64,000 nt of DNA. Source: Xenopus tropicalis (taxonomy: Eukaryota > Chordata > Amphibia > Anura > Pipidae). The stretch lies in contig NC_030677.2 in the NCBI RefSeq assembly GCF_000004195.4, forward strand, positions 68,596,222-68,660,221. Direction: 5' to 3'. The translations under genes and the position numbers were made by a program. Every line of letters starts with the position of its first letter. The first letter of the stretch is position 1. This document shows, in pieces, positions 35,301 through 45,811 of the stretch. The notes below the pieces were generated by a model, which saw only the letters and a program-made list of their open reading frames with translations, ran no database searches and was not told the origin of the DNA.

Positions 35301-35961
35301 GTCACTGCGTGCGAAAAAACGCATGCCATATTAGCCATACACGCCATTACTTTCGTAAAACTACTGTCTGAAAATGACCATTTCCCTGCAAACTGGAGGC
35401 TACATCACTGTAGGGCCAACACATACTTGAATAAATCCCACTGCAAAGTCCATATTGTGTTGCCAAAAGCTCATGAACTGTACTTTTCTATAATTACCAC
35501 CTGCCCCAAGTAGGTGTTAATTTTCGCACAGACTAATGCGATATTTAGTGCGTCTGTGAGGGTGTTTGTGAATCATGCATTAGTATTATTTCTGTGCACT
35601 AATTAACGCAATGCGTCAAGATTAATGCATTCGGTTGTGCACTATTTAACGCACGCGATATGCGACTTAATGCCTGTGATAATACTTTAGCGAATCGCGC
35701 TGTTTTTTCGCGTCAATTTTAACACAAAAAAAACATGCGATAACTCTTATCTCACTTTAGTGAATCAACCCTTCTGTGTGCATTGCTAATAGTTGCAAAC
35801 TGTAATAGCATCAACAAATATGAAAAACAGGTAAAGGTCACCTACCTTGATCCAGTTCCATCACTTCTGCCGTGGAAAATACAGGTACATTGTGACGGGC
35901 AAAATGCTTCCAGTTTTCCAGCAAGTAGTGTGACCATATAAAGATAAATAAACAAACACAT
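19250..35961 (-). CDS. lrit3: Leucine-rich repeat, Ig-like and transmembrane domain protein 3 (four coding exons)
   Basis: The spliced CDS is 35961-35846, 33988-33516, 23227-22916 and 20307-19250 (1959 nt, 652 aa). Junction phases 2, 1, 1 all agree. I chose ATG 35961 because it gives a signal peptide (MCLFIYLYMVTLLA) before the Cys-rich N-cap; the later in-frame ATG (35937) would shorten it. Domains: signal 1-~20, LRR N-cap and about five LRRs to ~196, LRR C-cap 198-252, Ig domain ~253-349 (Cys277-Cys330), Ser/Thr/Pro-rich linker 350-450, FN3 ~454-544, TM ~551-576, cytoplasmic tail to 652. Family knowledge: mammalian LRIT3 acts at the photoreceptor-ON bipolar synapse, is needed for TRPM1 localisation and is mutated in congenital stationary night blindness. 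LRIT1/LRIT2 are paralogues; synteny with rrh/gar1 and length favour LRIT3. Confidence 0.93.
20790..20936 (+). mobile_element. L2/CR1-like LINE 3' tail in lrit3 intron 3
   Basis: Starts 'ttgtaagctcttttgggcag' and ends 'ggcgctttataaataaatgt', almost identical to the tail at 47859-48009. It is antisense to lrit3, and only the 3' end is present. Confidence 0.75.
20940..22225. other. lrit3 intron 3 interior, no feature recognised
   Basis: Open frames at 20978-21644 on both strands carry no domain signature or splice context and look like chance. Confidence 0.4.
22226..22375. repeat. Inverted repeat in lrit3 intron 3
   Basis: The arms 'aaaatatgaggatttgaagtcac' (~22237-22261) and 'gtgacttttaatatcctcatatttt' (~22335-22359) are complementary, with further pairing of 'gaggagttcc/ggaactctg'. 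The structure resembles a small foldback MITE. Confidence 0.5.
22916..23227 (-). CDS. lrit3: lrit3 coding exon 3: LRR C-cap and first half of Ig domain
   Basis: 312 bp, acceptor TTTTATAG|GG, donor TACAG|GTAATA, phase 1 at both ends. It encodes the LRRCT start 'LQDNPWFCDCRI', further Cys at 232 and 253, then the Ig strand with Cys277 in 'VLLRCDASGNP'. Confidence 0.93.
23767..24095 (+). mobile_element. MITE with CAGGTATAGGA-type ends (copy 3, diverged)
   Basis: The sequence 'tatccagaatgctcaggacc...ccggataatggatcctatacctg' aligns end to end with the copy at 13389 but has many substitutions. Located in lrit3 intron 2. Confidence 0.7.
24251..24740. mobile_element. T2-like MITE with long inverted arms
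   Basis: TTAA lies at both borders (24251-24254, 24737-24740) with the terminal motif TTAAAG(G)AACAGTTCAG. The two arms of roughly 200 bp are mutually complementary with moderate divergence (e.g. 'aggctggagtgagcagatatctaac' and 'gttagatatccattcactccagcct'). It can therefore fold into one long hairpin. Confidence 0.75.
25020..25480 (-). mobile_element. T2/Kolobok-like MITE, second copy, opposite orientation to 6886
   Basis: It begins TTAAAGGAACACTGTCATGA at 25020 and carries, in reverse orientation, the interior of the element at 6886-7435 ('atcagaatagcactcaatagtaagaaatcc', 'agatggctgcctacacacc'). In lrit3 intron 2. Confidence 0.65.
25560..25830 (-). repeat. Interspersed repeat related to 11758-11960
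   Basis: C-rich on the plus strand. 'catgtgtctcttctgcctac' and 'cccctagttacggccctgac' pair with the reverse complement of the 11.8-kb copy. Family unknown. Confidence 0.4.
25831..27405. other. lrit3 intron 2 interior, small hairpin only
   Basis: Mostly AT-rich with nothing coding. A hairpin 'ggcccaccaggatttttcctggtatcccggtgggcc' lies at ~26797-26832 and resembles the end of a hAT-like repeat (compare 43756). Confidence 0.35.
27406..27610. mobile_element. Short palindromic MITE (TATGGGGCA ends)
   Basis: The ends 'tatggggcaaatttattaaa' and 'tttgataaatctgcccctat' are inverted repeats. The interior pairs around 'atgggatttttagaagtgc'. Same end type as the element at 61596-62227. Confidence 0.6.
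27611..28590. other. lrit3 intron 2 interior, nothing recognised
   Basis: No coding or repeat structure could be supported. Confidence 0.35.
28593..28906. mobile_element. Multi-hairpin MITE (copy 2)
   Basis: Closely matches 13866-14207, including the three internal stems. The terminal text runs 'aaaggtggccacacacgtgg' to 'gtgcgtgtatgcccagctta'. Long frames here (e.g. ~28686-28997) are by-products of the palindromes. In lrit3 intron 2. Confidence 0.7.
28910..31165. other. lrit3 intron 2 interior, nothing firm
   Basis: Contains a G-run (~29817-29831) and unremarkable AT-rich DNA. A GC-richer patch at 30910-31100 has no recognised identity. Confidence 0.35.
31177..31469 (+). mobile_element. hAT-like MITE with perfect 8-bp target duplication
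   Basis: The ends 'cagggatccccaacc' and 'ggttggggaccactg' are inverted repeats beginning with CAG, typical of hAT elements. The flanking octamer CCCTATAT is present exactly on both sides (31169-31176 and 31470-31477). Subterminal 'actcgtgagccac' and 'gctcacgagccactgg' extend the similarity. Length is 293 bp, non-coding, in lrit3 intron 2. Confidence 0.85.
31480..32625. other. lrit3 intron 2 interior, nothing recognised
   Basis: No supported feature; short frames here have no domain signature. Confidence 0.35.
32630..32795. mobile_element. MITE fragment of the 'ggtggccatacac' type
   Basis: The sequence 'tagctgccaatacacaggcc...gacaatgtatggccagctta' resembles the element at 12563-12856. It has a central 'actgcatcagcaggttgatgcagt' hairpin. 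Confidence 0.5.
32800..33515. other. lrit3 intron 2 near exon 2, A-rich tract
   Basis: Bases 33066-33200 are A/C-rich (cataaaaacataaaaaaaacc...). No gene-like content. Confidence 0.35.
33516..33988 (-). CDS. lrit3: lrit3 coding exon 2: leucine-rich repeats
   Basis: 473 bp between acceptor TATTAG|G and donor ACTGG|GTAAGT. It begins 'SVLCNDPDMFDIP', which completes the N-cap, then carries about five LRRs of the form LxxLxLxxNxI. Examples are 'LHELRLDGNAI', 'LRTLDLHNNKI' and 'ITYLDLSSNKL'. Confidence 0.93.
34888..35060 (+). mobile_element. MITE with CAGGTATAGGA-type ends (copy 4, 3' truncated)
   Basis: The left half matches the 13389 copy (caggtaggagacctattatccag...aataaacccaata). The right half is missing after ~35050. 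In lrit3 intron 1. Confidence 0.6.
35083..35774. mobile_element. MITE with 'gggctgattcactaa' ends in lrit3 intron 1
   Basis: The left end 'tagggctgattcactaagg' and right end 'ctttagtgaatcaaccct' are inverted repeats around a ~690-bp interior. The interior is rich in CG-containing, partly repeated words (gcgttaatt, ttaacgca, gcgat). It ends ~70 bp from the exon 1 splice donor. Confidence 0.6.
35846..35961 (-). CDS. lrit3: lrit3 coding exon 1: signal peptide and LRR N-cap
   Basis: 116 bp from the ATG to donor TCAAG|GTAGGT. It encodes the signal peptide and 'CPSQCTC', the cysteine cluster opening the LRR N-terminal cap, ending in phase 2 (Arg39 is split). Confidence 0.85.
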
Positions 35962-36500
35962 GGTTTCAAATAATCAGCAATAAATCAAGCAATGTGTACA
36001 TCGTACAGTGTTTGTGTGATCTGCTTTCTGGAAAAGGAAGCCAGAGTGGTGCCTACTCATCTAGTAATAGCTGATTACATAGGATTAACGTAGATATATC
36101 CGTCGTCTTAACCTTGAGAGATACGCTTCAAAGGGATCATAGTGGCACAGTCTGGTGTCCTGCATTGGATTGAAAGATGTGCATGGTGATTTCTCTTTTT
36201 TTTTTTATAATGAAGGGTTTTGTAAATAAAAAACAATACTAAAGATCAATTTTTACTTTTTTTAATTTGGTATATTTGTTTTAAGCATTTTGTTGGTAGC
36301 CTTTCTCTTTATATTTGACCTTAAACATATTGCTATAATTAACAAAGTTAGCAGCTGAGTGCAGTGGCCATAATCTAGCAATGCCATTGTTCAGCATTGA
36401 CATAACAATTGTTGGGTAGTGCTACAGCTTGTGAGAAGATTCCAAGGAATTAACCACTCTGTAATACCTTAACTTGCTGCTTTTATGCAACGATATTTTT
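35962..36500. promoter_or_regulatory. 5' flank of lrit3
   Basis: Upstream of the lrit3 ATG on the minus strand. AT-rich, no CpG enrichment, a T tract at ~36197-36207. No start site or motif can be assigned with confidence. Confidence 0.25.
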
Positions 36501-36539
36501 AACAGACCAAGGCTTTTATGAGAATTTATCCTTTGACTG

Positions 36540-36655
36540 CAATCTTTTTTATCCCTTTGGTATCGGTTATCTGTTGTATTTCTGTATGTTCAATGCATAC
36601 AACCATGTATTGTACAGCATTTAGAAATATAATGGTGCTAAATAAATAAATGGGT
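36540..36655 (+). mobile_element. Diverged L2/CR1-like LINE 3' tail
   Basis: The sequence 'tttggtatcggttatctgttgtatttctgtatg...attgtacagcatttagaaatataatggtgctaaataaat' matches, with many changes, the tails at 20790 and 47859. Confidence 0.6.
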
Positions 36656-37239
36656 TTTGGTAATAGTTGAACTTATAACTAAGTTTCATTTACTAAAGCA
36701 CTGCAAACAGGCAGGTAGGGACATAGCGGCTGGCAACCCTGCTGCAGTACTCTTTTTACTGTGAGGTTAATGAGAGCAGGGCAGTTTTCAGGAGTGTGGG
36801 TGGTGCCGTTTCGGAGCAAGACCTTTGTAGGGGCAGATTAACGACTTTTCTTCCTCTTTAACCTTGTGGGCTTCCATCAGGGGGTACAGGGGTACAGCAT
36901 TCATGGGCATTCAAGATGGAAAAAGAGTGATTTGTACAAGGCTTCTGCAGAAGTGGGTTGAGTTTTGGCATAATTGGGGAGTAGCCAGGTTGGACCGGGG
37001 TGTGGTCATGCATGCAAGCTACATTTTTTTTCCATTAGGGCCCCTTTTCACTTGTTATCAGGACCCATATCCCAAGGTGACTGGTGGTCTTATAATTTGG
37101 GCCCACTTGGAGGAGGGTCATGCTAACTTGGTTGTATGGGGCCCCATGATTACTGATGGAACCCTGGTTGGTGGCCTTCAGAGTTTAGAAGTATTTGGGG
37201 ATTTTTGTGGATAGCAGATTTTGCAACTCTAGGTAAACA

Positions 37240-38150
37240 GATAATTTTACCTTTCTATAGATTCCTGGTAGAGACTCACCTTGAGTATTCAGGGTTCTGG
37301 TCTTTAATAAGGATACTAAAGACCTAGAAAGGGTGTAGAGACATGGAACTAAAGTAATGATTGGGATAATCAAGCTAGGAGAATGTCAAGTAGTGATGGG
37401 CGAAAAAATCCAGCAGGCATGGATTCGCGGCAAATTTCCGCATTTCGCCATTGGTGAATTTTTTTCTCAAAACGGGCTCCAAAATTCACCATGCGCCCAA
37501 AAAATTGTTGCGTGTCAAAAAGAATTGTTTCGCTCATCAAAAGAATTGTTGCGCGTCAAAAGAATTGTCTCTCTCATCAAAAGAATTGTCTCTTGTGTCA
37601 AAAAGAGTTGTCTCTCAGCAAAAGAATTGTCTCTCTCATCAAAACAATTGGCTCCCAAGTCTAAAAGAATCTTTCATCAAAAGAATTGTCTCGTGCCAAA
37701 AAGAATCGTCTCTCAGCAAAAGAATTGTCACTCGTCAAACATATTGTCGTGCAAAATTTTTTGACGCACAACATTTTTTCTGTTTCGCAAATTTTTCAAC
37801 ATTGCGCAAATCTTTTGAAACATTCACAAATTTTTCGGCGAAGTGAAACGGGACAGATTCGCTCATCACTAATGTCAAGGTATGGGTTGTTTTCTATAGA
37901 GAAGAGGCCATAATAACCCTTAGCAAGTACATTAGAGGACAGTACAGACAGACAGCAGTAGATCTTTTTTATATAGAAAAAACTTTTAGACCCAGAGGCC
38001 ATCCCTTAAGATTGAGGAAATTAAATTTTATTTGAAGTAGTGAAAATTGTTCTTCAGTAAGGGCAGTGAAGTTGTGGAATGCCTTGCCCAGTGATTATGT
38101 GATGGCAGATTCTATTAAGAGTAGCTTGGGTGGCTTCTTGGATGTTTCTA
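37240..38150 (+). mobile_element. Decayed CR1-like LINE ORF2 C-terminus, split by a hAT MITE
   Basis: Fragments in shifting frames resemble the end of CR1-type ORF2: 'DLERV.RHGTKVM' (~37318-37360), 'RPRGHPLRLRKLNFI' (~37988-38032) and 'VRAVKLWNALPSDYV' (~38060-38103). These match the family pattern 'D.EK.QRRATK' and 'RGH.LKL..GRF...VV..WN.LP'. The continuity is broken only by the insertion at 37391-37871. Assignment is from pattern memory. Confidence 0.5.
37391..37871. mobile_element. hAT-like MITE with 8-bp target duplication and internal tandem repeat
   Basis: The ends TAGTGATGGGCGAA and TTCGCTCATCACTA are inverted repeats. ATGTCAAG flanks both sides (37383-37390, 37872-37879), an 8-bp duplication as in hAT insertions. 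The middle (~37500-37750) is a run of about ten to twelve imperfect ~20-25-bp units of the form 'agaattgtctctctcatcaaa'. Confidence 0.8.
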
Positions 38151-38159
38151 GGCTGCTTC

Positions 38160-40260
38160 CTTAGACATCAGCAGCACCAGAACGCTGCTGGTATGTGTGT
38201 GCCTGGCAAAGTACGTGTGTGTGTTTTACTTACAGTAGTATATCTAAAGATGGCCATACACAGCAGGATTTAAGCTGCTGATTCAGGTCCTTCAAACCAA
38301 TTCAGGGGAAATATCTTCTCAATTTGCGAGGTCACCAAACGAGGGGATCTTTCCCATGACATTATCATGACAAATCATGATTTTCATCAAAACACAAGTG
38401 CAACTGTGCATGTTTTGAAACATTGACCACAACTCCCTGCAGCAGCAACTAGTTAACTAAACTATAACACACAAATATAATTTCCAAATATAGTTTTATG
38501 CAATACTCTGGGACCTTAGTCTGTAAGAGTAAGCTATGCTGAAAATCTATTCCTTGCTTAAAGAGGCAGAAGTCTGGTTTAGACAAATATAACTTGCAAG
38601 ACATTCAACCTTATAATTCCCACTGTGCTTCTTACTGGGACAACCCCAATGACAACTTAGTTGCAGCAACTGTATAAGGGCCCCTACAGATAATTAAACA
38701 TTGTATTTTGAGGCTGTGTTAATGTTACAGCTGAGTCATATGTTATGTTATATAAGTAGTGGCTACATTCAACCCCTGCATGTGTGGTTTGCCTCCCACT
38801 ACTGCAAAAAGAAATAGGAATAGAGAGGTTCATTGTACCCCTATAAAATTTAATTGATGCTATTATGAAATCAAGGAAATTAGTTTGCAAGCTCAATCAA
38901 AGCAGGGGATGATGTGAATGATATATAACTATTATGCATTACCATCTGATTTTATGTCAAAATCCTACACAGCCCATGATGAGTTCTGTCCAAAATTTGT
39001 CTTTATCCACTCACAATCATTTTCGGCTAAATTCCCTTTGTTTGTTGAAAATACACTGTTCTTTTAAAAAGAAAACCCCCACTGCTTTTATATACTATAG
39101 ATGTCACGTTTCTTCTTGCTTCTGCTATTGCCACCCCACCAGTAATAAATATTGCAGAGGAATGTAGTAACATTGGCAAGGTTTGTTCAAAAACTTATAC
39201 ACCACAGAAACTTTGTAATATGTCAGAACAATGTAAATAAGGGATAATAATTCACAATAAAATACAATACAGTACGTGTGATTGTTGGGGGTCCATCACA
39301 AACTTTAGAGATGTAGTTGCATAGTAAGTAAGACCAAGCATGTATGGTGCGCTACTATTTATCACATCAATGATATCTCATCCTCTCCCTTAGCTGGAAC
39401 ATACCATGAATATTTGTACTAGCTGGTCTCATCCCTGTTTTTCTACTGAGGAAAAATAGCAGGAAAGTAAACCTTAAAAACAAAGAATTCCTGTCCCGTG
39501 CTTGGAATTTATTTTGTTCATTGCAGAGAGTTAGAATTGCCAATAAAATCACAGCTCTCACTCTGGAGATATTAATTTCTGCTTCTTTGTGTACACAAAC
39601 CAGTGTTTGTGTTCCCTCTCATACATACAAAAATTATGAACCAATTCACCTAACTGCTGGCTACAAATATGTTTTTAAATTACGCATTTAGATAACAGTA
39701 AGCCTAAGATTAGTACTGGGACCCATAAGTTTTAGGGGACCCTCTGGGCAATTAATGTGTTTGGGGTGGAGAAAAGGGGGCCTAAACATATGTCTGACAC
39801 TAGGGTCCCTTCATGGTCCTATTCTTTCACTGGCTAAAAAGAAAAATAAATATAATGTATATATGTTCTTTTATGCAGTTGTAATTATAACAGTTATACA
39901 TCTTGTTATCAGACATTTTGGAAAATCTTCTCATCCAATGATCTGCTTGGTATAAATACTCATTAAACAAACAGTCACAGATCCATTTATTTGCCAGTCA
40001 GTTCAAATGGCTAGAATTGCTACCAACATTGGTCTGAGCTAGGAACCACTTCTGATGCAGCAGGCACCACTGTACTCAGGCCCAACCACTTTAAATATCC
40101 TTTTGGTAGTAGTTATATAATATTTGTGATTTTCTATAATAAATGTATGAAGTCCAAAAAAGACCCTGCACTGTGAAACTTGAACCATCTTGTTCAGTCA
40201 AGGGATCAGTATTTCTACAACATTTAGATCTGGTACAAATTTGCAATAGGTTACAGCTCA
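38160..40260. other. Intergenic spacer between lrit3 and rrh
   Basis: A single MITE end (aaagatggccatacacagcagg) lies at ~38246. Otherwise no supported feature. Confidence 0.4.
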
Positions 40261-40684
40261 TTTATTTTTATTCACAATGCCCCTTTTCCCATGCCTCCAG
40301 CATGGAGTTAAAAAATTTGTCCTTGACAGAGAAAGGCACACTGGCATATTTTTCAAATCCTTTAATGAATAATGCTTAAAAAACTTAGTATTGTTGTAAA
40401 ATGATGACATTTCAGTGGAATTTATGTAAGTGTTCCAAATGATTCAATAACAGGGGGAGCATACAAATGCTGTGTGTGTAGTGGACCAGTTAATATGCAG
40501 TTTTTGGGCAAGGTTACTCTGAGCTGTTCATGTGGCATTGGCCTTTAAAACTGTCCCTGAATTCTTAATATTAACCTTAAAATAAGGTGTAATGATGATG
40601 ATACGTGTCCTTTTCTATTTCCCATGTTACTGCTTTTCATCTTTTACTGGCATCTTGATTATGTGACTGGTTCCCAGCCTTATC
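40261..40684 (-). terminator. rrh: rrh 3' UTR with candidate poly(A) signals
   Basis: Two AATAAA hexamers on the minus strand (40272-40267 and 40266-40261) lie about 415 bp after the rrh stop codon. They are the nearest tandem signal. The cleavage site is not visible. Confidence 0.45.
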
Positions 40685-40790
40685 TCATGTGGTCAGGGTG
40701 CTTTGAGAGACGTTCATTGGGAAATGGTTATCCAGAGTTACTTCCTGCCGTGATTTGCACTGAACCATGGACAGTATGGCTCTTCTGAAC
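40685..40790 (-). CDS. rrh: rrh last coding exon: cytoplasmic tail
   Basis: 106 bp from acceptor TTTCTAG|GT to TGA at 40687-40685. It encodes 'FRRAILSMVQCKSRQEV...QSTLTT', continuing the NKK-FRRA helix 8 seen in peropsins. Found through the phase match to exon 6; it is too short to stand out as an open frame. Confidence 0.88.
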
Positions 40791-43700
40791 CTAGAAATAG
40801 GGAAACAATATTTATGCTGCAGCAAAAAACATCTATAACACAAGTGTAGGTAATTCTCCGGCATTGCAGATTACTCTTTGTTCATTAAACATACATGCAA
40901 TTTTATCAATATGTTTAATTATATTAATTTCATTTGCTTATCCAAAGGAGATAGATTACAGTACATTTACTATTATGTCTAATATAAAAGACAAATATGT
41001 TTGAAAGTTATTAAATGCCTATTTATATATAGGCATGAAGTATCTTGCTCCTAAGAGTCACTGCCCATTGAGTAAATGAGCTGGAGGCTGGAACCCTTGA
41101 GATCAACATAACAGCTCAGTTTTGTTAAGGGTAAGCACAACCTTATTAAATTTAACAGGATCTAAACAGAAACAGAAAATGTATGTACTTATTCAGAGTG
41201 ACTTTCTTAACACTTTCCTTTTTATTAGTGGTTTCTGGGCAATTAGCACTTTTAGACTAATATCAGGCTTTCAGCTCAACAACTCTCTGTTTGAGTGAGA
41301 GTGTAGGCAACCCAAGAGATAACTGTCGGAGCAGCCACAAAAATGCACTCTGAGTAGATTTACATTAAAGGAACAGTACCACCAAAAAACAAAAGTGTAC
41401 AATATAATGTACTGTTGCCCTGCACTGTTGTGCAGTTGTGTGTTTGCCTCAGAAAGACTACTAAAGTTTATATAAACAAAGCTGCTCTGTAGCCATGGGG
41501 GCAGCCATTTAAAGGAGAAAAGGTCAAATAGCAGATAACAGATTGTACACCATTGTATGCTACAGAGCTTATCTGTTATGTGCTATGTAACCTGTGCTAT
41601 TTCCACTTTTTTCCAGCTATAGTAGTGTTTCTGTAGCAAACAAGCAAACACACAACTTTTATCAGTGCGCCCCCCCCCCCCATGAACACAAGGACAGCTC
41701 TGGGCAATGAGTGACACACAACGAAAATGACAAATGGAATCATGAAAAAAGGCAGAAACTGACACTTGGTGGTTGGATGAGAGAGACATATAGGGAGAGG
41801 AGAAAACAAGCTAAAATCGGCAAATGAGTGGCGAAGGTGGTACTTAGAGAGAAAGGAAACCTACTGAGATTAAATTAGCCAGGCCCCACTGCTGTCACTG
41901 AGCTGCAGACTTGGGAAGAGAGGGTGGGAGCACTGGTGCCTGCATGTTCTATCCCCTACACAACCTTCATTACCATGCCTTTGTCACTGAAGTTTTAGTC
42001 CTGGTAAAGCTGCACAGGGATTGGAGGGGTGAAGTTTGAACTCCCCCTCCAGCCTAGCCAATCCCCATGCAGCTTTACCAAAGCTTAAAGGAACAGTAAC
42101 ACCAAAAAAATGAAAACTTTTTAAAGTAAATGAAATATAATGTACTGTTGCCCTGCACTGGTAAAACTGGTGTGTTTGCTACAGTAACACTACTATAGTT
42201 TATTTAAATGTTCTGCTGTGTAGCCATGGGGGCAGCCATTCAAGCTGGAGAAAAGGCACAGGTTACATAGCAGATTACAGATAAAACACTATTGTATTAT
42301 ACAGAGTTTATCTGTTATCTGCTTTGTAACCTGTGCCTTTTCTCCTTTAAATGGCTACCCCCATGGGTACACAGCAGGGTGTTTATATAAAGTATAGTAG
42401 GGTTTCTGTAGCAAACACACCAGTTGTACCAGTGCAGGACAATAGTACATTATATTGGAATTTCTTTTATACACTTGAATTTTTTGATGTTACTGTTCCT
42501 TTAACATCAATGACCAACAAATATAGGGAAAGCTGTGTAGGGGAAAATGCAGGTACACGAGCTTCCACCCTCCCTTCCAAAGTCTCTATCTCTTTGACAG
42601 CAAGGGGGCTTGGCTAATACAATAAACACCTCTGCTGGTGAATATCCACAGCACCACACACAGCACACATTGGCTTAAGGCCTCTTATAAAGACAACCTT
42701 ACTTTTTATTGGCAATAACATAAATGCAAGGATTGTAGAAAGTGGACGACTTGGCAAATAGAGGGGCAATAATAGCCATTGCAGGAGGGATTTTTCTTGG
42801 ATCTCCAAAGGATGACCATAAGCACACAATGCTATATGGGGACCAAGCCACCAGAAACATGACAATCATCACCAAAGACATCTGAAAGAGTAAGAAGCAA
42901 AGTAGGGCATTTAATATTAATAAACCATTGTATAAAATAGTACAAAATAAATTACAAGCATAATAATTCACAGTCAGTTATGTGACATTAAGACAGAAAC
43001 TGTGCATTAAATCCTTACTCATTTCAAACATGTCTGATTAGCAAGTAAATAAAGATATGTTTATACATCCTCAGAAGAAACAGCTGCCTATATCATAAGT
43101 AAGAAACAAGTAAAATACTGAATATGTATATCATTATTAACACTGAACCTCTGAGAGCTATTGCACACCAGAAGTGTCTTTATAGTCAATGGGCATTGCC
43201 AGGTATCTACTTGTTAAGGAAAATCCCTGAGTAATACATTAAAGATGATGAAGCAGCTCTGTGATATCTTGTTATCTGTTACTATTTGTATAACCCATTT
43301 TAGTACAGTCTACTTATGTACATTTCTGTACATTTCTTTTAGGTTTTTCTTACCTTTGTTACATCAGTTTGATCTGACCAATCAGCATTGATACCCCCAA
43401 GGCTGCTCCTGCTGCCATAACCTTTCATTGTGCGGGATACATTATAATAACAGTAAAACATCACCATGAGAGGCACAACAAAGTTCACAGCAACCACACT
43501 CATTGTGTAGGAGACAAAAGACCTGCAGGTAAGGCAAAAGAGAACAGTTCTATACTGTACTATAAACCAAATATATTGAAATTATAAAAACAAAGGAAAA
43601 AAGTGTTATTCTAACTTTGTATGGAATTACAAGGCAACCTTTGAGTCACCTTTCTCCAGTGACATACAGATAGTAACAATTCAGCAGACAATTCAGCAGT

Positions 43701-45749
43701 GCATCCCTGCACTGATAATGCAAGTAAGGAATACATTTTCCCCAATTAAACACAGTGTCGGACTGACCCACCAGGATGCCAGAAAAACTCCTGGTGGGCG
43801 CAGGTGTCAGTGGGGAACAATTTGGTCACAAGGGAAACAACTAGGGGGTCTGGGGTGCCAGAATCAGTATACAAGCACTGCAATAGCTTATAGCCATAAT
43901 AGGGAAGCTTATGAGATATTAAGGACAGCAAATGGCAGACTGGGGCACTTGTCAGAGCCTTTAATGAAAGAATCAGGGTAAATGTCTGTGAAATGCTTGT
44001 GGCAAGAGACCTGTGGATGGTGTCCAGAGCCCCACATGTAAATCACCTAGCAAGGCTGGTACTAGTGGTTTCTGCCCTTGTAGGGGAATATGTGGAGAGG
44101 CCCTTGAGAGATTGGTGCTGGAGGCTGTTGGTGAGGAGTCCGAAGGTACACAAGGAGTGGACTGGAGTTGCTGTTTGCCTGACTGTAATTATTCTGTGTG
44201 TAATATCTGTAACAGGACTGAATTATATTGCTTGTATAAAACTGTAAGTGTTAAATAAGAAGTCATTTGTAAATTAATTTCTGGATGTTTAGCCCTTATT
44301 TCTTACACATCATTTTTCCTCCAGTTAATGGTACAAGTGGCTCCAGTAGGATCAGGGGCATAGCTTGACCAGCCTACAACAGGCATCACAGACCAGAAGA
44401 CAGCATTTATCCATGCAGCAAGGATCATTGCTGTGTAATGACGGCCTGATATTCTTCTCCCTGTTATTTAAAAAGAATTAGGCAAATGACTAATACGCCA
44501 AATATAGTTATATAGTGGGATCCCATGACTTTGCACAAGTCCATATGTCTTCCTGAGGTTTGTTTATCACCATTCATATTATTAAACCTGTATAACAGCA
44601 TAATATTTCATAAATATAAAAAATGCTTATACATTTGCCAAATTGCAGTCAACAATCTATTTTGCCACCTCTGCCCCACTAAAATCAGCCTTAAACCAGT
44701 CTTGTAGGCTTGTAGAAGGATATGAAAAACAGGCAGGCAAGACAACACTGTCAGTCAGAAATCACGTTATGTGGTATACACTTACATAAAATGTATAATA
44801 AAGAAAACATTTTCAGAAGGCAAGTCTTCTGATGCATAGATGGAATTTTAGCTTCAGTCCCAAACTTAGAGGGGTCATGGGAAAGAAAATGCTCTTGGTA
44901 ATAGGATAGAATGCTATAATCCTTTATCTTAAACTAAATCTCCCAGATTTCTGCAAAAGCCAACGGCACTGCCAGTAAGCATAAAGTAAGAACCACGTGT
45001 TGGTAAAACTCACAAATACAATTTTAAACTTTAAAACATCCCTTCTACTTCAGATTTTAGAACTGACTCAGTCAATGCTTATCCAAATTATTTTTCTAAG
45101 GCTGTAGTGAACAATAATTCATATGGATTTCCATACAGAATGTACACAGTGGAAAGCACATGTGAATGATATGAGTCTTCCTGGTGTATAAAGGACAGGT
45201 TGGGACACATTCATTTTTTTGGTGTCCCCCTCAAGAAAGAAAGGGCGACAATTTCATAAATTAGACTTCAAATTCCTATACAGGTAACACTGGGTAGAGT
45301 ACATCCACCAATATATTCAAAATGCAGCTCTGCTGGATTAAGCCATTAGGGGGCATTCGGTGAACAAAATAGCAACACGCAAGGCTGATGGAGAATTAAT
45401 TAAAGATGCTGTGAGTTTTTATTTCTTGACAGAACTTCAGAATAAGACATATCCAAATTACATAGTTAATGGCCATGAGGGTGTCATTATAAGTACTATC
45501 TGATTTTGCTGATTACACTAAATTGTGCAAAGGCTCCATGCAGGGTGTTCCCACTGTGCAGAGCAAGTTTAAGAATTTGGAGAACTATGCAGCAAGCTGC
45601 CAAATGAGGTTCAGTATAGATAATTGCAAACGTATGCACTTGGGGCACTGGATCAGCCTGTCATGAAGTGGATTATAGTGTGAAAATGCATACTATTGCA
45701 CGTCTGTGCCACAATCCACCCAGTGTTTCCAGAATGCAAGCCTTTTAGC

Positions 45750-45811
<62 letters not shown>

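Noticed and set aside
37357..37846. Two long Ser/Lys/Asn-rich plus frames
   Set aside because: Created by the ~20-25-bp tandem ladder of the hAT MITE; repetitive translation in two frames at once indicates low-complexity DNA, not a gene.
42351..42617. Plus-strand open frame of 88 codons
   Set aside because: Covers the right arm of a T2-like MITE; no protein similarity and opposite to rrh.
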